In this document: in pieces, positions 16,663 through 25,512 of the stretch
Layout: every line of letters begins with the position of its first letter
Position numbering within the stretch: the stretch's first letter is position 1
Source: Virgibacillus halotolerans
Lineage (GTDB): Bacteria; Bacillota; Bacilli; Bacillales; Amphibacillaceae
DNA: 64,000 nucleotides
Assembly (NCBI RefSeq): GCF_016908515.1
Contig: NZ_JAFBEA010000003.1
Coordinates: 415,061 to 479,060, forward strand
Direction of reading: 5' to 3'
Made by a program: the position numbers and the translations under genes
The notes under the pieces: model-generated
Told to the model about the DNA's origin: nothing
Seen by the model: only the letters and a program-made list of their open reading frames with translations
Database searches by the model: none

Positions 16663-17478
16663 ATGGAATGGAAAAATATTTATCGTGGTTTAATCATGGG
16701 AGCGAGTGATGTCATCCCTGGGGTTAGTGGGGGAACAATCGCTGTTCTACTTGGGATATATGATCGCCTGATTACTGCGATTAATGGTATTTTCAGTAAG
16801 GAATGGAAAAAACACTTAGGATTTCTAATTCCATTGGGGATTGGTATGGGCACAGCAATACTGCTTTTTAGTAAAGTGATTGAATGGTTATTTGAACATC
16901 ATCCAGGTGCGACGAAGTTTTTTTTCTTAGGATTAATCATTGGTGTTTTGCCTTATTTATTTCAGCAGGCAGATGCGAAGAATACATTTAAAATAAAGCA
17001 TATCGTATTATTGCTGATAGGTGTTGTCCTCATTGGTATGATGACTTTTTTACATCCTAATGAAGGGGCAGTAATAACCGATAGATCAATGTCAACCTAT
17101 GTTTTATTGTTCTTTTCCGGAATGGCTGGTAGTGCAGCAATGATTTTACCTGGCATTAGTGGGTCACTAGTGTTGTTAATTATAGGTGTGTATACCACAG
17201 TTATTAGTGCGATTAGTAATTTACAACTAGATATTATTGCAGTGACGGGTCTGGGAATCGTGTTTGGTATTTTAGCGATGAGTAAGATTATTCATTTCTT
17301 TTTAGTGCGTTATCGAACGGCTACCTTTGCGTTGATTGTCGGGTCAGTTATTGGATCAATCTTTGTTGTCTTTCCCGGCTGGCCGGTTAGCATATCGAAT
17401 GGGTTGTTAAGTATTGTCACGTTTGCGGTGGGATTGCTCGTCGCATATATTCTTGGGAAAGTTGAATACAAGGACTAA
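16663..17478 (+). CDS. popT: DUF368 membrane protein, PopT-type undecaprenyl phosphate transporter
   Basis: A 271-residue integral membrane protein with about eight hydrophobic segments. The family signature GASDVIPGVSGGTIAVLLGIYDR is at the N terminus and a related half-repeat, AMILPGISGSLVLLIIGVY, in the middle, showing the inverted-repeat build of DUF368. Members (PopT) were shown in other bacteria to recycle the lipid carrier undecaprenyl phosphate across the membrane for wall synthesis. That role is inferred here from family membership. ATG 16663 follows AAAAGGGG. Confidence 0.82.
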   Translation: MEWKNIYRGLIMGASDVIPGVSGGTIAVLLGIYDRLITAINGIFSKEWKKHLGFLIPLGIGMGTAILLFSKVIEWLFEHHPGATKFFFLGLIIGVLPYLFQQADAKNTFKIKHIVLLLIGVVLIGMMTFLHPNEGAVITDRSMSTYVLLFFSGMAGSAAMILPGISGSLVLLIIGVYTTVISAISNLQLDIIAVTGLGIVFGILAMSKIIHFFLVRYRTATFALIVGSVIGSIFVVFPGWPVSISNGLLSIVTFAVGLLVAYILGKVEYKD

Positions 17479-17549
17479 AGCAAACTACAGGACAAACATG
17501 GGGAAAGTAGTTACAATAAGGGCATAGAAATAAAAGGAGTGCTAAAGAC

Positions 17550-17870
17550 ATGGAACAAATAAAAACAGAACAAGCATTTAATGAAATTATACAAAGTGAA
17601 GAACCTGTCATTGTTAAGTTTTTCGCTGATTGGTGCCCGGACTGTAAACGAATGGATATGTTTATTGGTGAGGTTCTGGAGGAATTCAATAACTATAAAT
17701 GGTATGAGGTAAATAGTGATGAAATAAAAGGGATTGCTGAAAAGTATGAAGTCATGGGCATTCCAAGTATTTTAATCTTCCAAAATGGGGAAAAGCAAGC
17801 ACACCAGCATAGTGCTTACACAAAATCACCCGAATCCGTAACAGAATTCTTACACCAGCAACTGGGATAA
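17550..17870 (+). CDS. Thioredoxin-like protein with CPDC motif
   Basis: A 106-residue thioredoxin-fold protein. The redox site is WCPDCK (Cys33, Cys36 region) in place of WCGPCK, and the cis-proline loop is MGIPSILIF. The short length and CPDC are typical of the small YtpP-like thioredoxins of Bacillaceae. Cytoplasmic, no signal peptide. AAAGGAGTG precedes ATG 17550; the transcript ends at the adjacent terminator. Partner unknown. Confidence 0.85.
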   Translation: MEQIKTEQAFNEIIQSEEPVIVKFFADWCPDCKRMDMFIGEVLEEFNNYKWYEVNSDEIKGIAEKYEVMGIPSILIFQNGEKQAHQHSAYTKSPESVTEFLHQQLG

Positions 17871-17874
17871 CGTC

Positions 17875-17907
17875 AAAAAGATCATTCGATAAGGAATGAT
17901 CTTTTTT
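17875..17907 (+). terminator. Terminator of the thioredoxin-like gene
   Basis: AAAAAGATCATTC / GAATGATCTTTTTT, 13-bp arms and a T-run on both strands. Confidence 0.9.
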
Positions 17908-18023
17908 ATTTTTGAGTAAGAACTTCGGCGTTGAATGATCAACTCCGAAAGTGATCGCCAAGCATGGGGAGTTGGCGTCATCCGCAGAAAGTTGATCCTT
18001 CACCCTCCATTCATCAAACGTGA

Positions 18024-18653
18024 CTATTCCAATTCAAATCTTATATGTTCTCCGTCTTCCAAAATCAACATGGCATTATCAAGTTGAACGGCATGATCGG
18101 CAATATGCAGCTGATAAACCTGTGCAATTATATCTGCTGCAAGTCCACAAGTAACAGATTTCACCTGCTTTTTGTTTAGAAAATGCTCACTAGGCGGGCT
18201 ATTTCTCACCTTGCCCCATTCAATCATAAAAGGGCCTATGGTAGCATTCAAATTCGGAAAAAGCATACGCCATTCTAATGTAGCACCATCCGGCTTTTGC
18301 CTACTGCCTTGGATTGGCCCGGTATAAGCAACATCAGCAGTTGCAAAATGGTGTAAATACTGATCCATGTTCTCCGTTCGTAAAGCAAACTGAATTGTCC
18401 CTTCAAAATCAGCCTCCAATGCGCGAACGGTTTGCTGAACCAATGGGTTGTCAGACTGAACCGCCAGTGACCTATCGAAAATGCCGAGCCACTCGATATA
18501 ACAATCATTACTAAAATAAGCTAGATAATTATAGGTCCCCCACTTGGTATGTCGTCCACCTTCAAGTGTCATTACACCATATTTTTGTTCAAAGTCAGCG
18601 GCTGCTTGTGCTGGATCTTTAGCAACAATAACGATATGATCAATAGCAAGCAT
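18024..18653 (-). CDS. Glyoxalase-like (VOC superfamily) protein
   Basis: A 209-residue protein of the Glyoxalase_3 type. The start MLAIDHIVIVAKDPAQAAADFEQ is the first beta-alpha unit with a metal-type His, followed by GGRHTKWGTYNYL and YIEWLGIFD. The ligand is unknown. GGGAGGAAAA precedes ATG 18653. A degraded copy of its last codons lies at 21895, next to the acetyltransferase gene, and a degraded acetyltransferase start lies directly upstream of this gene, so the two genes were once a divergent pair. Confidence 0.8.
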   Translation of the reverse strand: MLAIDHIVIVAKDPAQAAADFEQKYGVMTLEGGRHTKWGTYNYLAYFSNDCYIEWLGIFDRSLAVQSDNPLVQQTVRALEADFEGTIQFALRTENMDQYLHHFATADVAYTGPIQGSRQKPDGATLEWRMLFPNLNATIGPFMIEWGKVRNSPPSEHFLNKKQVKSVTCGLAADIIAQVYQLHIADHAVQLDNAMLILEDGEHIRFELE

Positions 18654-18681
18654 AAGATTTTCCTCCCAACATGTTCGTTTG

Positions 18682-18815
18682 CTGCAATTTTACATAAAAA
18701 CCTGAATGATAGAAAGAAATTTACATCAAAGGTGAAATATAGTGATGTAGCATCCAATACTCAAAGATTTTCCACATGAATTTATACTGAACGTCTCTTG
18801 ATTCGATTGCCGCCA
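18682..18815 (+). pseudogene. Dead 5' fragment of the GNAT acetyltransferase gene
   Basis: This stretch aligns with 21930-22062, the leader and first codons of the intact acetyltransferase gene: shared ATAGAAAGAAATTTACATC, then ATGAATTTATAC-GAACG and TTGATTCG-TTGCC. The start ATG (18745) is followed at once by TAG where the intact gene has CAA, the ribosome site is lost (AAGGTG), and a deleted T shifts the frame. Homology stops near 18815. Confidence 0.8.
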
Positions 18816-19127
18816 GTTAATGATTAAATGACATTACCAACTTATAGTAATTTTTAACGTGATAATAGCATAGAATACATCGTTAAATCTATTTTGAAAT
18901 CTCTTAAGTATACCTGCGTGTAAAAGTTTGGGACACGATAACTTTTTAAAGTTGTGTAAAACGGGAAGTAAATAGAATGAGTGGAAGTGACATCAAAATG
19001 AGAACAAATGTTCCTTATACGCTATAAACAACCAATTTAAAGGGCTTTACAGTTTAAAAAGGGATAATAATTTAACGGGTGAAATAGATGTCCTAATAGA
19101 TTACTAGATGAGGTAGGAGTGCTGCAT
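18816..19127. other. Upstream region of the penicillin-binding protein gene
   Basis: AT-rich non-coding DNA, no repeat family recognised. CAGTTTAAAAAGGGATAATAA near 19050 looks promoter-like but the spacing does not fit sigma-A or sigma-B. Confidence 0.4.
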
Positions 19128-21740
19128 ATGTCCAACGAATACAATTCAAGAAAAGAACGACGGCATCGACAGAAAAAAGCGAAATCACATGGAAGAAAAA
19201 GACATATGTGGAAGAAGATACTACTCAGTCTGTGTGCGGCTTTTATACTTGTGGTAATCACATGCGGTATCATAGTCGCTGTCATGATCCATGATGCGCC
19301 AACATTGAAAGCAAGTGACCTCCAAACACCACAGTCCACAAGGATATATGACCAGGATGATAAACTTGTCAGCACATTGTTTCACGAAGAAAATCGGATA
19401 AAAGTCCATATCGACGAAGTTCCGAAATCGGTTAAAGACGCTGTCATTTCTATAGAAGATAAAAGGTTCCGTCATCATCATGGTATTGATATCCGTCGTT
19501 TGTTCGGGGCGGCACTTAGCAATATCAAAAACGGTTGGGGTACAGAAGGTGGTTCGACCATTACACAGCAAGTTATCAAGCGAAGCGTGTTAACCCCAGA
19601 AAAGACATTGACACGAAAAGTACAAGAAGCGTGGCTTTCTTTGCAATTGGAAAGGAAATACTCAAAAGATCAAATTCTCGAGATGTATTTAAATAATGTC
19701 TATTTTGGACATGGAGCGTATGGTATACAGACAGCTTTAGAGACATATTTCGACGATGAAAGTCTTTCTGAATTAAATGTGTCACAGGCGGCCTTACTTG
19801 CTGGCCTGCCCAATGCACCAAGCGCTAATGATCCTTTTAAGCATCCTAAACGGGCAAAAGAACGCCGCGACCTGGTACTATCGGCAATGGTGAGTAATAA
19901 TGTCATTTCCAAACAGCAGGCTGATCAAGCCAAGGACCAACCGATCTCGGAAATCCTTAGGGAAGAGGAAAAAAAGCAGGAGAACAACGACCCCTATAAC
20001 GCTTTTGTTGATACGGTATATGAACAACTGGTCAACCAAGAAAAAGTCGTTTCTGAAAAAGATTTTTTCCAAGGTGGGTTGAAGATCTATACGACCCTCG
20101 ATTCGAAAGCCCAACAAACTGTATACGACTTGCTTCAATCGAAGGATATTCCCTATCCAGATGAAAACTTTGAAACAGGGATCTCGCTTGTTGATACGAA
20201 AACGGGCGCTGTCAAAGCTGTTGGAGGTGGGCGCAATTTTAAATCAATCCAGGATTATAATTATGGATCCGATATCCAACATCACCCTGGTTCAACCATC
20301 AAGCCAATACTGGACTACGGCCCGGCGATCGAATATTTGAATTGGTCCACTTCCCATACAATAAGTGATGAGCATTACCAGTACAGTGACGGAACGCCGA
20401 TCAATGAATGGGACGGGAAGTACTGGGGTGATATTTCCATCAGACGGGCTTTGGAATGGTCGCGAAATATTCCTGCCCTGAAGGCCTTCCAGGCTGTCGG
20501 AAAAGATAAAGCGCAAAAGTTTGCTTCTGGGCTGGGTATCGATATCGATCCGATCTATGAGTCGGCGGCGATTGGTGGCTTTGATGGTGTTTCACCTTTG
20601 CAAATGGCGGAGGCCTATGCTGCATTCGGTAATGGTGGCACTTATAACGAACCATTCACGGTTAAAAAAATAACTTTCCCGGATGGGAGTAAATGGGAAC
20701 CGAAATTAAAGTCACATGAAGCCATGCATGACTATACTGCCTATATGATCACAGATATGCTCAAGACGGTCATTGCAAGTGGAACCGGGACACAAGCAAA
20801 CATCGACGGAATACCTGTGGCAGGAAAAACCGGATCAACCAATATTCCGCAAGAGGATCAGGACCAATATGGTATCGGGGATGGTTTGCGTGATGCGTGG
20901 TTTGCCGGCTATACGCCGCAATATTCCCTTGCTGTTTGGACCGGATACCCATCCTTAAAAAATAAAGACGGCGATATACAATACATCCGATATGATGGCA
21001 CCCAGGACATCGCAATACAGCTTTTCCAACAACTCATGTCCGAGATTTCAGATCCGGATATGGACGATTTCGAGAAGCCGGATAGTGTAATCACTGCCGG
21101 TTCAGAACTGTATGTAAAGGGTGCACAGCAAGATAAACCGAACGAGGAAAAGTCTGATCAAGGGAAAGACAAGGAAAACGAAGAAAAGCAGGACGTAGAA
21201 CAACCCGAACATGAGGAAAATAAGGAAGATGAAAAACAAGACGAGGAACAAACTGATCAAGAAGAAGACAAAAAACAAGAAGATAAACAAGACGAAGAAC
21301 AATCTGATCAAGAGGAAGATGAAAAACAAGAAGATAAACAAGACGAGGAACAAACTGATCAAGAAGAAGACAAAAAACAAGAAGATAAACAAGACGAAGA
21401 ACAATCTGATCAAGAGGAGAATGAAAAACAAGAAGATAAACAAGAAGATAAACAAGACGAAGAACAATCTGATCAAGAGGAAGAAGAAAAGCAAGAAGAT
21501 AAACAAGACGAGGAGCAATCTGATAGAGGAAAAGACACGGAAAACGAAAAACAAAAAGATGAACAGGATAAAGAAAAATCTAATCAAGATTCAGATGAAC
21601 AAAAGGATAAAAAGGACGATCACAGTAACGACAACGAACATAACAGTAAAGATAAGAAAAACGATAATGACAGCGGTAGGGATAGTGCAACAATAATTCC
21701 CAGGAAAAAGACAATAATTGATCACTACCTTTATGGTTGA
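19128..21740 (+). CDS. Class A (1A family) penicillin-binding protein with long acidic repeat tail
   Basis: A bifunctional peptidoglycan synthase of 870 residues. A basic cytoplasmic head (1-30) and one membrane anchor (31-53) are followed by a GT51 glycosyltransferase (Glu110 in EDKRFRHHHG, GGSTITQQ, RKYSKDQILEMYLN) and a transpeptidase with all motifs: SxxK Ser389-Lys392 (PGSTIKP), SRN 444-446, KTG 566-568. Residues from about 665 to 855 form a very acidic and Gln/Lys-rich tail with 17-residue tandem repeats, presumably outside the cell and disordered. ATG 19128 follows AGGAG by 8 nt. Flanking DNA carries a split duplication. Confidence 0.92.
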   Translation: MSNEYNSRKERRHRQKKAKSHGRKRHMWKKILLSLCAAFILVVITCGIIVAVMIHDAPTLKASDLQTPQSTRIYDQDDKLVSTLFHEENRIKVHIDEVPKSVKDAVISIEDKRFRHHHGIDIRRLFGAALSNIKNGWGTEGGSTITQQVIKRSVLTPEKTLTRKVQEAWLSLQLERKYSKDQILEMYLNNVYFGHGAYGIQTALETYFDDESLSELNVSQAALLAGLPNAPSANDPFKHPKRAKERRDLVLSAMVSNNVISKQQADQAKDQPISEILREEEKKQENNDPYNAFVDTVYEQLVNQEKVVSEKDFFQGGLKIYTTLDSKAQQTVYDLLQSKDIPYPDENFETGISLVDTKTGAVKAVGGGRNFKSIQDYNYGSDIQHHPGSTIKPILDYGPAIEYLNWSTSHTISDEHYQYSDGTPINEWDGKYWGDISIRRALEWSRNIPALKAFQAVGKDKAQKFASGLGIDIDPIYESAAIGGFDGVSPLQMAEAYAAFGNGGTYNEPFTVKKITFPDGSKWEPKLKSHEAMHDYTAYMITDMLKTVIASGTGTQANIDGIPVAGKTGSTNIPQEDQDQYGIGDGLRDAWFAGYTPQYSLAVWTGYPSLKNKDGDIQYIRYDGTQDIAIQLFQQLMSEISDPDMDDFEKPDSVITAGSELYVKGAQQDKPNEEKSDQGKDKENEEKQDVEQPEHEENKEDEKQDEEQTDQEEDKKQEDKQDEEQSDQEEDEKQEDKQDEEQTDQEEDKKQEDKQDEEQSDQEENEKQEDKQEDKQDEEQSDQEEEEKQEDKQDEEQSDRGKDTENEKQKDEQDKEKSNQDSDEQKDKKDDHSNDNEHNSKDKKNDNDSGRDSATIIPRKKTIIDHYLYG
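21240..21524 (+). repeat. 51-bp tandem repeats in the penicillin-binding protein gene
   Basis: Five full 51-bp units plus a partial one start at 21240, 21291, 21342, 21393, 21456 and 21507, encoding DEEQ(T/S)DQEE--KQEDKQ. Units 1 and 3 are identical and units 2 and 4 nearly so, indicating a 102-bp higher-order duplication; a 12-bp slip (EDKQ doubled) precedes unit 5. Confidence 0.95.
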
Positions 21741-21779
21741 TATACAACTCTTTATTGTTTGATTGAATAACAAGAATAT

Positions 21780-21828
21780 GCGCAGTCCCTTTCAAAATGT
21801 AAAGCATTTGGTTGGGGACTGCGCTTTT
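21780..21828 (+). terminator. Terminator of the penicillin-binding protein gene
   Basis: GCGCAGTCCC / GGGACTGCGC perfect stem with a 25-nt loop, followed by TTTT. Confidence 0.8.
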
Positions 21829-21894
21829 GCGATCTTAACCTTGATTTTGCATAGTGACTTCGAAGTTGATCGTCCATCACCAAAATACTCCGGT

Positions 21895-21925
21895 TATTCC
21901 AATTCAAATCCTACATGTCCGCCTA
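21895..21925 (-). pseudogene. Remnant of the glyoxalase-like gene 3' end
   Basis: TTATTCCAATTCAAATCC-TACATGT matches the last codons of the gene at 18024-18048 with about three differences; its reverse complement still reads HVGFELE-stop like HIRFELE-stop. Weaker similarity continues into the region downstream of the intact gene (AAGTTGATC). Confidence 0.7.
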
Positions 21926-21987
21926 TCGCAATTTTACGTAGAAAATCGTATAATAGAAAGAAATTTACATCGAAGGAGACATGTCTG

Positions 21988-22560
21988 ATGCAACATCCCA
22001 TATTACAGGATTTTCCTCATGAATTTTATACAGAACGCCTGTTGATTCGGTTGCCATTGCCTGGTGATGGCCGGGCGCTTTATCAGGCAATTCAAGCGAG
22101 CAGATTGGATTTGAAAAAATGGCTGCCATTCGCGCAAGGTGAACAGACATTCGAAGAGACAGAAATAAACGTCAGAAAAGCCCATAGCGAGTTTTTAAAA
22201 AGAACAGATTTACGTTTACATATTTTCCATCGTGAAACCGGGCAATTTATCGGATCCACTGGCCTGCATCGCATCGACTGGCAAGTGCCGAAGTTTGAAA
22301 TTGGCTATTGGATTGATAGTAGGGAGAGCGGGAAAGGATATATGACAGAAGCAGTTAAGGGAGTAACAAATTTTGCCTTTCAGAAATTAAAAGCAAATCG
22401 CGTGGAAATTCGTTGTGATGCAAAGAACCACAAAAGCAGAGTCATCCCTGAAAGATTAGGATTCACTTTAGAGGGTATTCATTATCATGATTCCATTGCA
22501 ATAGACAGCAATGAATTAAGAGATACATGTATTTATGCTATAGTAAAAGCAGTGATATGA
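21988..22560 (+). CDS. GNAT acetyltransferase, RimJ/RimL type
   Basis: A 190-residue acetyltransferase using acetyl-CoA, most like the ribosomal-protein-serine/alanine N-acetyltransferase group: TERLLIRLPLPGDGRALYQAI, LHIFHRETGQFIGSTGLHRIDW, FEIGYWIDSRESGKGYMTEAVKGV (acetyl-CoA loop) and NHKSRVIPERLGFTLEG. The true target is not evident. ATG 21988 lies 7 nt after GAAGGAG. Its upstream DNA is the duplicated counterpart of 18682-18744. The response regulator gene follows within 20 bp, so transcription may continue into the two-component system. Confidence 0.85.
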   Translation: MQHPILQDFPHEFYTERLLIRLPLPGDGRALYQAIQASRLDLKKWLPFAQGEQTFEETEINVRKAHSEFLKRTDLRLHIFHRETGQFIGSTGLHRIDWQVPKFEIGYWIDSRESGKGYMTEAVKGVTNFAFQKLKANRVEIRCDAKNHKSRVIPERLGFTLEGIHYHDSIAIDSNELRDTCIYAIVKAVI

Positions 22561-22577
22561 TAAAGCAGGTGGAGAAA

Positions 22578-23270
22578 ATGGAGCAGCCAGCAATCTTAAT
22601 TGTTGAAGATGAACATAAATTAAGCAGGGTTTTACAATTAGAGTTAAAATATGAAAATTACACAACGGAAATTGCGGATAATGGAAAAGATGCACTACGA
22701 TTAATGGAAGAAAAAGATTGGGATCTGGTGCTGTTAGATATTATGATTCCTGAATTAAGCGGGATGGAAGTGCTGCGCCGGATCAGAAGAACAGATGAAA
22801 GTACACCAATTATCTTGTTAACGGCACGTGATGAGATTCATGATAAAGTAAGCGGACTTGATTTAGGTGCAAATGACTATATAACAAAACCGTTTCAAAT
22901 TGAAGAACTGCTCGCACGTATTAGGGTTCATTTACGAAAACCGTCCATACAGCAGGCAAATGGGGAACGACTGAGTGTCGGGGATTTACAGGTTGACTTG
23001 AGTGGACATGAAGTAAAACGTGCGGAGCAAAGCATTGAGCTCACCCCTCGTGAGTTTGATCTGCTCGTATGTTTGTTGAAAAATAAAAACATTGTTCTTA
23101 CGAGAGAGCAACTAATTGAACAGGTGTGGGGTTTTGATTATTTTGGAGATACGAATGTCGTCGATGTTTATATTCGTTATTTAAGACAGAAGATTGATAA
23201 AGGACATGACCGCGCCTATATCCAAACCGTTAGAGGAGTAGGTTATACAGTAAAGGATCAGGTTCAATGA
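22578..23270 (+). CDS. Response regulator, OmpR/PhoB family (YkoG/ArlR-like)
   Basis: A 230-residue transcription factor. The receiver domain has the phospho-acceptor Asp54 (VLLDIMIPELSG), acidic pair EDE (10-12), and KPF with the conserved Lys; the C-terminal winged helix contains LTPREFDLLVCLLKNKN and DVYIRYLRQKID. ATG 22578 follows AGGTGGAG closely; an earlier ATG at 22557 overlaps the acetyltransferase stop. The kinase gene overlaps the 3' end by 4 bp. The order regulator, kinase, PepSY protein is that of B. subtilis ykoG-ykoH-ykoI. Confidence 0.9.
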   Translation: MEQPAILIVEDEHKLSRVLQLELKYENYTTEIADNGKDALRLMEEKDWDLVLLDIMIPELSGMEVLRRIRRTDESTPIILLTARDEIHDKVSGLDLGANDYITKPFQIEELLARIRVHLRKPSIQQANGERLSVGDLQVDLSGHEVKRAEQSIELTPREFDLLVCLLKNKNIVLTREQLIEQVWGFDYFGDTNVVDVYIRYLRQKIDKGHDRAYIQTVRGVGYTVKDQVQ

Positions 23271-24616
23271 AACTTCGAACAAAAATACAACTGTTCTCCA
23301 GTTTATTTATGCTTATTTTAATTTTACTTGTTACTATATCGATTTACTTTTGGTTCAGCAAAATATCATCCGATCGGGATCTTGAACAATTATCAGAGCA
23401 GACGGATATGATTGTAAGAACGTTGAACGCAAATCCAGATATCGTCGCGAGAGAACTTTTAGATGCCTTTTTGCCAGTGCATGGGATGATCCGTGTGATA
23501 CATGAGGATGGTAAGGTTTCTGTCACACAATATAAACAAAAAGAATACACCGACCTGCCAATAACATTTACCGTAAACGAATCACAGCAGATCATTACAG
23601 ATGGTGATGGTATAAAGGTTGCTGTCATTGCAAGGCCGATGATTTGGAAAGATGGTGAGATTGTCACGCTGCAAGTGTCTAACCATTTGTTAGGATTGCA
23701 GGAAGACATGAGAACATTATTTTATGTATTGGTTGCAGTCTCTGTGATTATGCTATTACCAACGATTATTGCAGGAGGCCTATTAAGTCGATTTTTACTC
23801 AGTCCCATCCAGAAATTGATCCAAACAATGAAAGAAAATATCAGAAATAAAGATTGGAAAAAAATTGATGTGCAAAACCGTTCCCGTGATGAACTATATG
23901 AAATGGAAAGCACATTTAATGAAATGATTGACTATTTAAAAGCAAACTTTGAAAAACAGGAGATTTTTGTTTCTAATGCATCCCATGAATTAAAAACACC
24001 CATTTCAATTATCAAAAGTTATGCACAGTTGCTTGATCGCCGGGCAAGGGAAAACCCAGAAGTATTGAATGAATCTGTTCAAGCAATTGAATCAGAAGCA
24101 GATCGTATGCAAAAGCTAGTTGAGCAGATGCTATTGCTAGCAAAGAATAAAAATGAATCATTGATGGAGAAAGTCGATCTTGCAGCACTTTGTGAGGAAA
24201 CGATTGCGACTTTTGCTGGTGCTTATAAACGGGACATTCAATTTCATCAAATGGTGAATGGAATACATGTGAAAGGCAACCAGGATCAACTGCAGCAAAT
24301 TATTTATATACTGATTGATAATGCATTGAAATATAGCCAAGATGCAGTAAAATTAATGGTCTTTGAACATGATCAACAGGCAATTATAAAAGTGACGGAT
24401 TATGGAAAAGGAATCCCTGAGGATGACTTGGCTCATATATTTGATCGCTTTTATAGAATTGATAAGGCAAGAACGAGGGAGACAGGTGGAACTGGACTGG
24501 GTCTCTCGATTGCAAAATCGATTGCGGAACTCCATCAGGGAGATTTATCCGTCACAAGCAAATTGGAAGAAGGAACAACGTTTACCCTGAAGTTGCCACT
24601 AGCAATGGGAAACTAA
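23267..24616 (+). CDS. Sensor histidine kinase (YkoH/ArlS-like)
   Basis: A 449-residue membrane kinase: first membrane helix 9-30, extracytoplasmic sensor about 31-145, second helix about 147-172, HAMP (LSRFLLSPIQKLIQTM), then the HisKA domain with phospho-acceptor His240 in NASHELKTPISI, and an HATPase domain with N box IDNALKYS, DYGKGIPEDD and GGTGLGLSIAKSI. It overlaps the regulator gene by ATGA and is presumably its partner. The signal is unknown; YkoGH-type systems often control the adjacent PepSY protein. Confidence 0.9.
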   Translation: MKLRTKIQLFSSLFMLILILLVTISIYFWFSKISSDRDLEQLSEQTDMIVRTLNANPDIVARELLDAFLPVHGMIRVIHEDGKVSVTQYKQKEYTDLPITFTVNESQQIITDGDGIKVAVIARPMIWKDGEIVTLQVSNHLLGLQEDMRTLFYVLVAVSVIMLLPTIIAGGLLSRFLLSPIQKLIQTMKENIRNKDWKKIDVQNRSRDELYEMESTFNEMIDYLKANFEKQEIFVSNASHELKTPISIIKSYAQLLDRRARENPEVLNESVQAIESEADRMQKLVEQMLLLAKNKNESLMEKVDLAALCEETIATFAGAYKRDIQFHQMVNGIHVKGNQDQLQQIIYILIDNALKYSQDAVKLMVFEHDQQAIIKVTDYGKGIPEDDLAHIFDRFYRIDKARTRETGGTGLGLSIAKSIAELHQGDLSVTSKLEEGTTFTLKLPLAMGN

Positions 24617-24707
24617 TCTCTTTCTCAGCAATTTCTAATCTTACTCACAGGGTACTTTCATTCATGAACGATAGAATAAATGTATCAGTAAGCGAGGAGG
24701 AGTCAAA

Positions 24708-25358
24708 ATGAAGAAAAAAATAGTCATGGCAGTTGGTACAATCGCGGCGGCAGCTATTCTAGGGGTGGGGATATATCATTCCAATGCATCACAAGTGGAC
24801 TCCGGCTTATCAGAAGAAGAGATCGAGGAAATGGTAACCGGTCAATATCCTGGAGAAATTAAAAACATTAATTTGGAAAAGCAAGCAAACAAATCAGTAT
24901 ATAAAGTAGACATTGAAAACGATGTAAGAAAATATGCCTTAACGTTGAAAAGTGATACGGGAGAAGTAATTGAACTGAAGGAAACATCAGATCCAGAACA
25001 AGTAAAAATGGCTGAAAAAAAAGAGAAAGAAAAAGAGCAACAAGCAAATAAAAAGAAACAAGACAATCAAAAGCAATCAGAGCCAGATAAGAAAAAGGAA
25101 AAAAAACAGTCCGAAAAGCAAGACAGTAATGGCAAATCGAAATCAGCAGAAAAAAAGAATGCCGTCATTAGCGTGGATAAAGCAATCGAAATTGCATTGG
25201 AGCAATTCTCAGGGGAAGTCGATGAAGTGGAACTAGAGGAAGAAGATGGGCGTCTTATTTATGAGGTTGAAATAGAAAAAGGCGAGGACGAGGCTGAAGT
25301 GGAAATTGACGCATATACTGGTGAAGTGTTAGTCGTATCGATTGAGAGAGATGATTGA
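24708..25358 (+). CDS. Exported protein with two PepSY domains (YkoI-like)
   Basis: A 216-residue secreted or membrane-anchored protein: N-terminal hydrophobic signal (MKKKIVMAVGTIAAAAILGV), a first PepSY domain (about 36-95), a highly charged K/E/Q linker (about 100-150) and a second PepSY domain (AVISVDKAIEIALEQF to TGEVLVVSIE). PepSY domains are thought to inhibit extracellular proteases. GAGGAGG precedes ATG 24708. It lies 91 bp after the kinase gene and is a probable target of that system; a terminator follows. Confidence 0.85.
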   Translation: MKKKIVMAVGTIAAAAILGVGIYHSNASQVDSGLSEEEIEEMVTGQYPGEIKNINLEKQANKSVYKVDIENDVRKYALTLKSDTGEVIELKETSDPEQVKMAEKKEKEKEQQANKKKQDNQKQSEPDKKKEKKQSEKQDSNGKSKSAEKKNAVISVDKAIEIALEQFSGEVDEVELEEEDGRLIYEVEIEKGEDEAEVEIDAYTGEVLVVSIERDD

Positions 25359-25372
25359 TAGGATGAAATGAT

Positions 25373-25409
25373 AAGGGTCTACATTCGTTTATGAATGTGG
25401 ACCTTTTTT
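25373..25409 (+). terminator. Terminator after the PepSY gene
   Basis: AAGGGTCTACATTC / GAATGTGGACCTT with one G-T pair, then TTTTTTC. Confidence 0.85.
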
Positions 25410-25512
25410 CTTTTCCATAAATATGCAGAAGGGCTTAATGATTCGACTGAATAGTGTTAATATCAAATTAGGATCTGTTATATCAAAAATAGTTAACAAA
25501 GGGGGATGCGCC

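Noticed and set aside
19045..19080. Sigma-B promoter before the penicillin-binding protein gene
   Set aside because: GTTTAA and GGGTGA are 19 nt apart, outside the accepted 12-15 nt range.
21240..21524. Regular short direct repeats resembling a CRISPR array
   Set aside because: The units are contiguous, keep one reading frame, have no unique spacers and lie inside the penicillin-binding protein gene.
21102..21696. Long open frames of 161 codons opposite and out of frame to the penicillin-binding protein tail
   Set aside because: They mirror the A/G-rich tandem repeats and give low-complexity products without start signals.
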